A DNA stretch of 64,000 nt. Origin: Mycolicibacterium diernhoferi. GTDB taxonomy: Bacteria > Actinomycetota > Actinomycetes > Mycobacteriales > Mycobacteriaceae. The stretch covers positions 1,984,001-2,048,000 of the forward strand of contig NZ_CP080332.1 of the NCBI RefSeq assembly GCF_019456655.1. The letters are read 5' to 3'. Under the pieces are notes generated by a model. It ran no database searches and was not told the DNA's origin. It saw nothing but the letters and a program-made list of their open reading frames with translations. The position numbers and the translations under genes were made by a program. Below are positions 10,097 to 19,800 of the stretch, one piece after another. Within the stretch, counting starts at the first letter, position 1, and every line of letters starts with the position of its first letter.

Positions 10097-12147
10097 TGAC
10101 CGACACCGCACCCGAAGAGGTGATGCTGCACGATCCGGGGGAGGCGCTGGACCCGCTGACCGACGCCGAAGACGCGGTGGTCAAGAACCGCGCCAAAGTG
10201 GGCTCGTCACGGCCGTCGTCGCTGCTGTACACCTACGGACCGGGCGCCATTATGGATCTGCCCGGTTTCTCGGTGATGCCCGCGGGGCTCGACGACTGGG
10301 AACCCATCTGGAAACGGCGCGAAAAGATCCCGGCGATCATCGAGCCCCGGCTGCTCAATGTGATCCGGATGCACCTCGGTCCGCAGGTGGACGCGCTGCG
10401 GCCCTATCCTTGGCAGCCGAAACAGAATTCGTTCGCCAAAGAGGGCGCCGACTTGGGGATCCCCGCAAGGGTATTCCCGCAGTGGCTGCGATGCACGGGC
10501 TGCGACTACCTCGGCCCGCTGCCACGGTTCAGCTACACCAATACTCATCCCTTCCGGCCCGATCTCGCGCAGTTCACTCATAAGGGCTGTCCGGGTCGCG
10601 GTGCGCAGCGCGGTGGCGCGAAGACTGGGAAGCGAGAAAGCCCCGCGGTACCCGCGCAGCATCTGCTGACATGCACCAACGGTCATGTCGACGAGTTTCC
10701 CTACGAACTGTGGGTGCATCGCGGCCGGCGATGCCCCAAGGCGGAGCGACCGGACCTCAAGATGCGTGATGCCAACGTCGGCAAGAGCGTTGGCTCGATG
10801 ATCGCATGCACGCAATGTGGGGCCAACCGCGGCATGGCAGAGGCACAGGGCTCGGTGGGCCGCGACAAGTTGCCGCCGACGTGCCGGGGACGTCACCCAC
10901 ATTTGAACGCTTTCGATAAAGAGTGCGACGCGCGGCCGACGTTGATCATGATGGGTGCCTCGAACCTGTGGTTCGCCTCCACGCAGTCGATCATCGTCAT
11001 GCCGCGTACCGACGCAGAGAAAGCCGAAGCCCTCGGCGACCTGCTCCGGCTGGAACTCGGGGTCGACACCGTCAAGCAGTTTGCTGGACAACTCGACGTT
11101 ATCCGCGCGATGGCAAGTATGAAAGATATTGACCTGAGCGGTGTTTCGAATGAGAGTCTCTCGACCGCGATTGCCGACGCGCTCACGCCGCCAGAGTCCG
11201 ACGAGGAGCGCAAGAAGAAGCGCGACGACTGGGATCCCGTAGAACTCCTGGTCCCCGAATGGCAGTATCTCCAGAAGCCTGCGCTGTTCCCCTCCCAGAA
11301 GAACACCACGGGGCTGATGGTGACCGACATGGCCCGCGGCCCCGAGCTTCCCCCGCAGATCAGCCGCGTCGTCGCGGTCAACCAGATGAAGAAGGTCAAT
11401 GCCTTCATCGGGTTCACCCGTCTCGATGAGATGGACCGGGTCAACGATCTGCCTGGGCGCCTGGTCAAGCTCACCCGCAACGGGAAGCCGACGTGGGTGC
11501 CCGCGACAGAGGACCGCGGCGAAGGAATCTTCCTGCAGCTCAGCCTCGATGCCGTCGAAGCCTGGGAGAACATCATTTATACGACGCCGCTGTGGACGGC
11601 ACACCAGGCGGCTAACCGGCGCAACTTCGCCCGACGCTTCTCCGAGACCGCCAAAGCCGTTAAGCCTGACACTCGGCTACCTGCACCTCGATACTGGTTG
11701 CTGCACACCCTGTCTCACGTACTGATCCGTGAAATGGCAATGTCGTGTGGCTACGGTGCGGCCAGCCTTACCGAACGGATCTACGGCTGGCCGGCCTCCG
11801 CGCACCGCGAGGGCGCTGCCGGTTTGCTGATCTGCACGACTGCCTCAGATAGCGAAGGCACCCTGGGAGGTCTCGTCGCGTTGTCAGAGCCGGCTCGACT
11901 GCAAGGCCTAGTGATCAACGCGCTACGGCGGGCGGCCCGGTGCTCGTCGGACCCTGTGTGCGCCATGCGAACTCCGAGCGACCCCGAGGATTTCCTGCAT
12001 GGAGCGGCATGCCACTGCTGCACCTTCGCCTCGGAGACATCGTGCGAGAGGGCGAACCGGTTCCTCGACCGCCGCTTCTTGCTCACATTGCCGAGCGCGC
12101 ACGGCAAGCCGGTGCCAGGGTTCTTCGGGAGCCCTGATGTCCGATGA
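10096..12147 (+). CDS. drmB: DISARM DUF1998 protein DrmB
   Basis: 683-residue DUF1998 protein, partner of DrmA in the DISARM core. Several putative zinc-binding Cys pairs are visible: RCTGCDY, LLTCTNGHVDE, ACTQCG and, at the C-terminus, GAACHCC. The DUF1998 hallmark HTLSHVLIREMA begins near residue 536. The ATG at 10096 overlaps the drmA stop (TGATG), which fixes the start although the frame is open further upstream. The 3' end overlaps drmC by 11 nt. Confidence 0.9.
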   Translation: MTDTAPEEVMLHDPGEALDPLTDAEDAVVKNRAKVGSSRPSSLLYTYGPGAIMDLPGFSVMPAGLDDWEPIWKRREKIPAIIEPRLLNVIRMHLGPQVDALRPYPWQPKQNSFAKEGADLGIPARVFPQWLRCTGCDYLGPLPRFSYTNTHPFRPDLAQFTHKGCPGRGAQRGGAKTGKRESPAVPAQHLLTCTNGHVDEFPYELWVHRGRRCPKAERPDLKMRDANVGKSVGSMIACTQCGANRGMAEAQGSVGRDKLPPTCRGRHPHLNAFDKECDARPTLIMMGASNLWFASTQSIIVMPRTDAEKAEALGDLLRLELGVDTVKQFAGQLDVIRAMASMKDIDLSGVSNESLSTAIADALTPPESDEERKKKRDDWDPVELLVPEWQYLQKPALFPSQKNTTGLMVTDMARGPELPPQISRVVAVNQMKKVNAFIGFTRLDEMDRVNDLPGRLVKLTRNGKPTWVPATEDRGEGIFLQLSLDAVEAWENIIYTTPLWTAHQAANRRNFARRFSETAKAVKPDTRLPAPRYWLLHTLSHVLIREMAMSCGYGAASLTERIYGWPASAHREGAAGLLICTTASDSEGTLGGLVALSEPARLQGLVINALRRAARCSSDPVCAMRTPSDPEDFLHGAACHCCTFASETSCERANRFLDRRFLLTLPSAHGKPVPGFFGSPDVR

Positions 12148-12841
12148 TCCGTTGAAACAACTGGGGGAGTACCTGACCGCTACCGAGGCCGAAAGCTTGG
12201 CAGCACTCATCGACGCCGGTGAGCATACCGCGCACGCACTCGTATCGATAAGCCACTCCCGTCGCGACCGAGCCGCAAATCTGTTGAAGACCGCGGGAAT
12301 CGGACACACTGAACCAGCTCTGTCGGTGGCGGTGCTCCGCGGAATCGCAGGTGCCAAGTCCGTGCATCGCGACCTCACACCGGTGTGGACGATGCCCGGA
12401 AACGAAGCCACGACCGGACATCTGACCAATCAGTTTCACGAGGTCGTCGCCGCGGCCCGCATTTCGGTGACGTGTGCGACCTATAACTTCTCATCGACAT
12501 CGAGCATGTGGGACGCACTCCAGACAGCATCCGAGGAGCCCGAGGTGGTTGTGTGTGTCTACGTCGACGCAGGCAAGGGCGACCCTGGCGGCGTCAAGGC
12601 ACGGCTCCCGCGGGCGAACGTCTACCGCTCAGCCAACTTGCCGAATGGACAGCCGATCGTCAGCCATACCAAGTTCATTGTCGTCGACCATGAGGTCGTT
12701 CTGCTGACAAGTGCAAACTTCTCGTACAACGCTGAGAACCGAAACATCGAGTTCGGTCTGCTGATTCACGACAGCGGTCTCGCAGCATCAATTGAGTCGA
12801 CCATGGCCAGCAAGCGGGGGAGCTTGTACGAGCTCGTGTAG
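12137..12841 (+). CDS. drmC: DISARM phospholipase D-like protein DrmC
   Basis: 234-residue PLD-superfamily protein. One HxKxxxxD motif is visible (His177, Lys179, Asp184) followed by LLTSANFS, typical of the phosphodiesterase/nuclease branch. The N-terminal half is helical and lacks a second HKD, so activity would need a dimer. It is the last gene of the DISARM operon, overlaps drmB by 11 nt and ends 8 nt before the stop of the convergent UvrD-like gene. In tested systems DrmC is the least essential member. Confidence 0.88.
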   Translation: MSDDPLKQLGEYLTATEAESLAALIDAGEHTAHALVSISHSRRDRAANLLKTAGIGHTEPALSVAVLRGIAGAKSVHRDLTPVWTMPGNEATTGHLTNQFHEVVAAARISVTCATYNFSSTSSMWDALQTASEEPEVVVCVYVDAGKGDPGGVKARLPRANVYRSANLPNGQPIVSHTKFIVVDHEVVLLTSANFSYNAENRNIEFGLLIHDSGLAASIESTMASKRGSLYELV

Positions 12842-12849
12842 CGCTGGAA

Positions 12850-14952
12850 TCATGGTTTGGCGTCGAGGTTTATCGCATGGAGGAACGGGCTCGGATCACC
12901 ATTCCACGTGACGAGCAGCTCTTCGCGGGCACGGGTGCACGCGACAAAGAGCAGGCTTCTTTCCCGCTCGATTCCATGTTCATGGGTGAGCTCATCCTCA
13001 TCGATGGGCGTGACCGCATTCGGCAGGGGTAACTGTGTAGCGTTCACGCCCGCCACGACGACACAGCGGAACTCCAAGCCCTTCATCCGATGCATCGTGC
13101 CAATGCTGATCGCATCTACGTCGCCTGCAGTGGAATTCGAAAGCTCGATGGTCGGAATGCTGTGGGCTTTCAGTTGGCCTTCGATCTTCGAACCGCCCCA
13201 CTTTGTGCGCGTCGCAATTCCAATCTCGGATGGGGTGATGCCTTTGTCTAACCAACCCTTGATGTACGCGGTTACGAAGCGGGCTTCGTCCTCAGCGTTA
13301 GGCAGGCCCACCGTTCTCGGGGTCATGCCGTGAACGAACGACCTGCATCCGGCGATTGAGTCGAGGCCGCCGTCCATGTCATCGATCGCGGCTCCGCGCA
13401 TTAGCCCCAAGCTCCATCCGAGGATCTCAGCTGTCGTGCGATAGTTGAGATTGAGTTTGCTTGAGCGGCCTGCGACGTTGATGCCAACTTCGCGAAAGCT
13501 GACGCGGTGATCATAGATTCGTTGATGCGTGTCGCCTGCTATGAAGATGTCGTCGGACAACTTGGGTACAGCTGCACGCAGCAGTCGCCACTGGTCGGGG
13601 CTGAGGTCCTGCGCCTCATCGATGATGATGTGGCGATAGGGCTTGTTGGTGTCGCCTTCTAGCACGGCGGTAGCTTCGCGGCGGACCGTCTCATGGGTCC
13701 AGCAATTGCGCTTGCCAATGGTGTCTTCGAAGTCGGCGATCGCCTGCCAAACCTGCGATCGCTGATTCTGACCCAGCGGTCGGCCTCGGCCGGTTCGCTT
13801 CGTGGCTCGGTAGTCATCCGCACCTGAAATACGTCGAGCGAGCACAACTTGCCGCCACTCTTCGGCAAGGAAGGCATCCGAGAAAGACACGCCGAGTTGT
13901 TGAACGATCTTCTGCCAGATGGCCTTCTCTTCGACCGAGCTCAACATCTTGGGAGCGCCGAACTTCTGCCGAAAGACGCGATGTGCCAACTTGTCTACAT
14001 GGCACACTTCGACATCCGTGTTGGTCCCGCCGTTTAGCACGTCGAGTCCCCACTGCAACGAATCGGACAGGGTCGACGTAAAGGTCGTGACGAGAACCTT
14101 GCCTTCGCCTCGGTTAACTAGATTTTGCGCCCTGTGCAAGGCGACGACAGTTTTTCCCGTCCCGGGTCCGCCGGTCACGCGGGCTGGTCCGCTGTACGTG
14201 GCCTCGGCGATGGCACGCTGGGTTGGGTGAAGGTAGACACGCCAGGTTGCGAAGGGATACTCGTAGGCCTTCATGAGCTCTTCGGGGCCGTCGACGAGCA
14301 GCACCCTGTTCCTACTGCGAAGTACTGCGGCGTCGAAGTCGGATGTGTCTACCGGCTCATCCAGGATGGCTGCACCCAAATCGGCCCACACTTCATCGGG
14401 GCTGAACCCTGCCGCTAGGCCGCAGAGGACATCCCATTGTGTCTCGGGGAGCAGCGCTTTGGCTGCATCGAGCTGTGCAGTCGAAGTCAGCGCACGCGCG
14501 AACTCCAAAGTGCTGTCGTCGATACCCAGCTTGTGCATATCGGAGTCACGAACACTCTCGAGCAGAAGGGTTGGAGCGCCCTGCGCGGCAACGGCCAGGT
14601 CCGGCAACGCATCTTCTAAGCCAGCTTCATCTCTGATCTCGATGCCGCCGGTCGCGTGATTGATCGAGATGTTGCTGCGTTGCGCCCAGGCATAGGCATC
14701 GTTGTGCGGCAGGACCTTGAGCAAGGTGTAGACGTCGCCGGCTTGTGGGGCGAGCACCACCCCGCGCCAAAACTGGTCGATCCGGATAGATCGGAACCGT
14801 GGGTTGCGGGCGTTGTTAATCTTTTCCAGGTGCAAGCCGGTGTGAGTTGCAGTGCCGAACTCGTCGAATACTTCGGTGACGCGCTTTGCCACGGGCTTCT
14901 CGAGCTTGAGTAAATCGGACAGAAACCCTTTGTCCATAGCTAGGGTCGGCAT
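12850..14952 (-). CDS. UvrD/Rep-type helicase with RelE-like N-terminal domain
   Basis: 700-residue SF1A helicase. Residues about 1-95 resemble the RelE/ParE toxin fold (RFRSIRIDQFWRGVVL, then VYTLLKVLPHNDAY). Walker A is GGPGTGKT at 261-268, Walker B DEAQD at 445-449, and a motif VI-like CTRAREELLV lies near the C-terminus. It is downstream of, and probably co-transcribed with, the membrane/coiled-coil gene at 14978-16288 (25-nt gap), and convergent with drmC. Stand-alone helicases of this architecture occur in actinobacteria, but their role is unclear. Position between DISARM and the Hhe-like gene suggests defence. An intact RelE catalytic set cannot be judged by eye. Confidence 0.82.
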   Translation of the reverse strand: MPTLAMDKGFLSDLLKLEKPVAKRVTEVFDEFGTATHTGLHLEKINNARNPRFRSIRIDQFWRGVVLAPQAGDVYTLLKVLPHNDAYAWAQRSNISINHATGGIEIRDEAGLEDALPDLAVAAQGAPTLLLESVRDSDMHKLGIDDSTLEFARALTSTAQLDAAKALLPETQWDVLCGLAAGFSPDEVWADLGAAILDEPVDTSDFDAAVLRSRNRVLLVDGPEELMKAYEYPFATWRVYLHPTQRAIAEATYSGPARVTGGPGTGKTVVALHRAQNLVNRGEGKVLVTTFTSTLSDSLQWGLDVLNGGTNTDVEVCHVDKLAHRVFRQKFGAPKMLSSVEEKAIWQKIVQQLGVSFSDAFLAEEWRQVVLARRISGADDYRATKRTGRGRPLGQNQRSQVWQAIADFEDTIGKRNCWTHETVRREATAVLEGDTNKPYRHIIIDEAQDLSPDQWRLLRAAVPKLSDDIFIAGDTHQRIYDHRVSFREVGINVAGRSSKLNLNYRTTAEILGWSLGLMRGAAIDDMDGGLDSIAGCRSFVHGMTPRTVGLPNAEDEARFVTAYIKGWLDKGITPSEIGIATRTKWGGSKIEGQLKAHSIPTIELSNSTAGDVDAISIGTMHRMKGLEFRCVVVAGVNATQLPLPNAVTPIDEDELTHEHGIERERSLLFVACTRAREELLVTWNGDPSPFLHAINLDAKP

Positions 14953-14977
14953 CGCTCACCAATCGGGTCGGTCATCG

Positions 14978-16288
14978 CTATACGGAGACGGCTGGCAGCA
15001 CCACGACGGAACCATCGCGGTTACGGGCAATGTCGATGGCAACATCGGACGCGCGCCGGGAGACTTCGACCTCGTCGCCGAGAGCGCGCAAGCGGTAGGA
15101 CGCGCTGAGCAACTTGTTCACGTCGCCTGCGCTCACCATCTTGTCCAAGATCCTGCGCGAAGACGTCAACTCGAGGCGCGACAGGGAACGCAGGACATCT
15201 GCGATCCCGAACTCCAGCTCGTCGACCCTTTGCGCGTCAGCTTTCAGCGCTTTTACAAAACTCTCGAAGGGGTTTGACTGGTCGGACTGGGAATGTTCCA
15301 CAGCTTGGAGCACAATCACGCGCCGTTTTAAAGCAATTGCAAGGGTGGCAAGTTCGAGGTGAGCGCGGAACTCGCCACCAGGTTCATCGATACCGGGGAA
15401 GCTCTTGCGTAAAGCTGCAACTTCAACTTTCTCGCTCGGCAAGTCGGCGATGGCCTGTTGCCAACGCTTCAAGCGACGGCGCGACGCTTCCATGGCGGTA
15501 CTGATGACGTGGACGGCGGAATCGAGACCTAGCGAAGCACCGATCCGTCCCTGGTCGAGCAGGATCGCAGTAGCCTTGTCGATTGCGTCCCGGCAACCGT
15601 CGAGCTGGCTCCGCTCGGTCTCCAGTTTGTCTTCGTGAACTTTCTCTAGGAGCTCGGTGATCCGCTCAATCGCTTGTTGGCGCTTGTGCTCGGCGTGGGC
15701 GCTGACTCCGACCGCTACCGCCATGAGAATCAACGGTGCGGCGACGGTGAGCGTCCCCGCGCTTGCCGCTGCGACCCCTGCGGTGGCGGCAGAGCCCGTG
15801 GCGGCGCCGGCCGCAGCCGCCTGACGGGTAACAGGTACGAATGTCGCTTGCGCTGCGATGCCAGACGAGTTAGTCAACGCGCTGTGAATGCCGCCAGTGG
15901 CTGCCTTTGACGCCATCGGCTTCAGGGCGCCGCTGCTGACTTCTGCGGCGTGTTTAGCCGGAACGACCATCCGGTAAAGGGCTTCCCCCGTCGCGCTCGC
16001 GCTGACCGAGGGCGCCGCTTCTGGCGTTTTGCTGATCAACTGGGAGAGGTGTTGGGCGAGCGGGCTCGCGCTATCTAGGTGAATACCGCCGCTGCGGTCA
16101 AGATCCTTCGGTAGTGGGTGCACCTCAAGTGTGGCGATCGGTACGTCAGCCATGGCTGCCAGAACGGTGCGGAGTTCCGCCAATCGTTCCGGAGTCATGG
16201 TCGCCTCGTCGAGTAACGAAGGGACGGCGACTTCTTGGGTCGCTAACGTCCAAACTGGTGCGAGCGATGTCCTGCCGTCGTCTACCAC
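14978..16288 (-). CDS. Ala-rich membrane/coiled-coil protein of unknown function
   Basis: 436 residues, not recognised. Residues 156-197 are an Ala/Gly/Val-rich hydrophobic stretch, with 179-197 the most likely membrane span or amphipathic hairpin. It is followed by a charged helical region (about 200-290, RQQAIERITELLEKVHEDK) that looks like coiled coil, and further helices to the end. GTG start at 16288 has AGAGGAA upstream. It is the first gene of a two-gene operon with the UvrD-like helicase. A membrane-insertion effector paired with a sensing helicase would be one reading; that is inference. Confidence 0.7.
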   Translation of the reverse strand: MVDDGRTSLAPVWTLATQEVAVPSLLDEATMTPERLAELRTVLAAMADVPIATLEVHPLPKDLDRSGGIHLDSASPLAQHLSQLISKTPEAAPSVSASATGEALYRMVVPAKHAAEVSSGALKPMASKAATGGIHSALTNSSGIAAQATFVPVTRQAAAAGAATGSAATAGVAAASAGTLTVAAPLILMAVAVGVSAHAEHKRQQAIERITELLEKVHEDKLETERSQLDGCRDAIDKATAILLDQGRIGASLGLDSAVHVISTAMEASRRRLKRWQQAIADLPSEKVEVAALRKSFPGIDEPGGEFRAHLELATLAIALKRRVIVLQAVEHSQSDQSNPFESFVKALKADAQRVDELEFGIADVLRSLSRLELTSSRRILDKMVSAGDVNKLLSASYRLRALGDEVEVSRRASDVAIDIARNRDGSVVVLPAVSV

Positions 16289-16807
16289 TGCGATCTGTTC
16301 CTCTCGGTGTCATGCTGCGGCGTCGGATCCCGGTGCTGACTTGAGAAGACCATACGGTGGCACGGCGACAGGTTGGGGCGGAACTTTTGCGGGTGAGCGC
16401 TTTGATCACTTAGCGGTGCGCATCCAGTGGGCAGCTCTTTCTCGATGCTGTGTACGCCGCGGGCCTAAAGATCCGATGGTTTGCGTCTTTAAAACAAGTG
16501 CGGAGCCGAGCAATCTCGGGGGGTTTTTGTCGGTGCCCTCTGTCATCCTGGTCGGCTCGCCTCTGCGGGTACACGACCTGACGGATTGGACTCCTGGATG
16601 ACCGACTGCCCGAGATTGACGCCCGCCCAAACCCTAGCTGCGCTAATCTTCGCCAGTACGGAACACAGCAAATTGGCGTGCGCGAAGATATTCATGGGGG
16701 TCCGCGGCGGTATGTCTGACGTTGTCGCGCGGGGCCCGCGCCGGCCGTCCGGAAAGACGCCACCTGTCCAGAATCCGCAAGCCGCCCCGAATGCCGAGGT
16801 GTGAAAA
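16289..16807. other. Intergenic region between divergent defence genes
   Basis: A 519-bp gap separating the minus-strand UvrD operon from the plus-strand Hhe-like operon. It holds one copy of the TTGTCGGTG-type promoter element (16527-16549) pointing toward the Hhe-like gene, leaving a leader of roughly 250 nt. A 72-codon TTG-initiated frame (16586-16804) ends 3 nt before the Hhe-like start, but it has no convincing ribosome site and no recognisable domain. No obvious promoter for the minus operon was picked out. Confidence 0.5.
16527..16549 (+). promoter_or_regulatory. PafBC/RecA-NDp-like promoter upstream of the Hhe-like operon
   Basis: TTGTCGGTG, 8 nt, CATCCT. The first block matches the mycobacterial RecA-independent DNA-damage promoter (tTGTCRGTG-N8-TAnnnT); the -10 position has C for the first T. 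The downstream CGGCTCGC is shared with the copies near 27.2 and 33.25 kb. Confidence 0.6.
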
Positions 16808-19800
16808 GTGAACAACGTGGACCGTCATCAACTCATTGGCCATACGCTGACCACACTGGCTGCCGGCCTGTCCCCGTTCGTGTCGCAGGTGCTCAACCGC
16901 GCCGTTCCGCCCGGTACGGACTGGGCCGAGCTGCTGCGAGCAAAGGATGCGCAAAATGGCCGAGGCGGCGGCGAGTACCGGAGCGGCGACGTCGCTCTCA
17001 TGCTGCGCGCCATGACCGAGCGGCTCGGCGACCTCGGCTACCCGTTCAACCGCGCGATGCCGCGGCAAGCCGAGATCTACGCCAAGGAGCTGCGCGAGGT
17101 CCGCAACAAGTGGGCGCACACCGGTGAGTTCACCGATACCGAAACCTACCGGGCCATCGACTCCGCCGAACTGCTGCTGCGGGCCATCGGTGCCGCCGAC
17201 GTCGCCGAACGGGTGCACCACCTCAAGGCCGCGGTCGCCCCGATCGCGGCCGCGCCGGCACCGCAGCCCGCGACACCGGCACCCCCGCGGCCCGCACCCG
17301 CCACGGCTCCGGCATCGAAACCCGTGCCGCCCGCCGATGCCCCGCGCATCGACATCTCCGTGATCGCCGACCTCAGCTACGCGATGGCGCACTGCCGCAT
17401 CCCGGTCATCGACCACATCACCGTCGACAACACCGGTGGCGACCGACAGGGCGCCGTCCTCGAAGTCGACGTCGTCAGCGCCGAGGGCTCGCACGGCGGA
17501 CCCGCCGAGATCCATCTCGACCTGTTGGCGCATCAGCCGACCACGCTGCAGACCGTCGACCTCAAACTCGACCCGGCATCGATGTGGCGCGTCGACGAAG
17601 CCCGCCCTGGCGAGATCCGCGTCGTGCTGCGCGACAGCGCCGGCCACGTCCTCGCCGAGGCCGCCAAGGAAGTCACCATCCTGGCGGCCAACCAGTGGAA
17701 GGCCACCCCGCCGCAGCTGGCCCTGGAGGTCCTGGCCGCCTACGTCCAACCCAACGCCGCCGCCATCGCTCCGCTGCTGGTCGAGGTCTCCGACCGGCTC
17801 GGCGCGGCCACCGGTAACTCCTCGCTCGACGGCTACCAGAGCGAGAACCCGGAACGCGTCGACGCCATCGTCCGCGCGGTCTTCGACGCGGTGAAGGCCC
17901 GCGACATCCGCTACGCCGAGCCACCCGCCAGTTGGGGCGACATCGGGCAGAAGGTCCGCACCCCCGCCGAGGTGTTCGACGGCCGCCTCGGCACCTGCCT
18001 GGACACCACGCTGACGCTGGCGGCCGTGCTGGAGCAGTGCGGCATCAACTCGACCATCTGGCTGCTGCGTGAGCACGCATTCCTCGGCTACTGGCGCATC
18101 GACGGCGCGCTGGCCTCCGTGTCGACCACCGAACCCGCCGAGGTGATCAACCAGGTCGACCTCAAGAGCATCGGGCTCATCGAAACCACCCTGGTGACGC
18201 AGTCGGTGCCCGACGCCACCTTCGACGACGCCCGGCGCGCACCGCGCATCCAGCACCTCGCCGAGGACCTGACCAACATCCTCGGCATCACCGATGTGCG
18301 ACAGGCACGGCGCTCCCGCATCTTTCCGCTGCCCAGCCGCAGCACCGACGCCGACGGTAACGTCGTCATCTCCGAGTACAAGCCCGGCGACGGACCGGTG
18401 TTCCAACCGTACGAGGCCACCGAGTCGAAACCGGCGGCCACGGCCGAGGCCGTGCCGGCGCGGGTCCGGCAGTGGAAGAACGCGCTCCTGGATCTGAGCC
18501 TGCGCAACAAGCTGATCAACTACACCGACCGCGCCGGGTACCGCCTCGAAGTTCCCGGCCCCGCGCTCGGCCGCTTCGAAGACGCCGTCAACGCCGGCGC
18601 GCGGGTCAACCTGCTCGGTTCCGACGAAGTGCAGAACGTCGATGTCGCGCGCGGGATGCGGTTCGGCCGCGACCTGCCCGAGGCCGAACGCGAACTGCTG
18701 CTCGCCGACAAACACAGTGCTGCCTACATCGACATCACCGCGGCGTCCTACAAGAACAAGCTGAGATACCTCGCGAACAAAGCGAAGACCATCCGGGAGG
18801 AAACCGGCGCCAACAACCTCTACCTGGCGTTCGGGATGCTCAGCTGGCACCTGAACGACCGGCCGCTGCGTTCACCCCTGGTGCTGGTCCCGGTGTCGCT
18901 GACCACCACCAACCGCGGCGAACGCTATCTGCTCACCATCGACGACACCGGCGCCTCGACACCGAACTACTGCCTGATCGAGAAGCTACGCACCGCACTC
19001 GGGTTGGAGATCCCCGGGCTGGCACAGCCCGATGAGGACGCCTCCGGCATCGACCTGGTGGCCACCTTCGACGCGGTTCGTCGCGCCGTCGCCGAGGCCA
19101 AGCTGCCCTTCCTGGTCGAAGACAGTGTGCACCTGTCGATCCTGCAGTTCGCCAAGTTCCCGCTGTGGAAGGACCTCGACGAATCCTGGAAGGCGCTGTC
19201 CGGCAACAGCTTGGTGCGCCACCTGCTGGAGAGCCCGCAGAACCCCTTTGTCGACCCGGTCACCGAGCTACCGCGCACCGACCTCAACGAGCTGAGCACC
19301 GCGGTGCCGGTGCCCGCCGATGCATCCCAGTTGCGGGCCGTCGCCGACGCCGTCGGCGGGCGGACCTTCGTCCTGGAGGGCCCGCCGGGAACCGGTAAGT
19401 CGCAGACCATCACCAACCTGCTGGCCCACGCCATGGCCAGCGGACGCCGCGTCCTGTTCGTCGCCGAGAAACGCGCGGCGCTGGACGTGGTGAAGAAGCG
19501 GCTGGAAGGTGTCGGACTGGGGGAGCTGTCGCTGGACATCCACGACAAGTCCGCGCGCCCGGCCGCGGTGCGCGCGCAGATCAAACATGCCCTGGAACTG
19601 CGGATGAGCCACGACGCGGATCTGCTGCGCACCAAGCTGCAGGTCGCCGAGTCCAGCCGGCACAGCCTGGCCCGCTACGCCGACCGGCTGCACGAGGCCA
19701 ACACCGTCGGCCAATCCCTGTACACCGCAAGGTCCTTCGAGCTCGCCGCCGACCAGGACATCGCGCCGCTGGCGGTCCCGCGCAGCCTGATCACCAACGC

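Noticed and set aside
16586..16804. 72-codon TTG-start frame ending 3 nt before the Hhe-like gene
   Set aside because: No ribosome site and no recognisable fold; adjacency alone is weak evidence.
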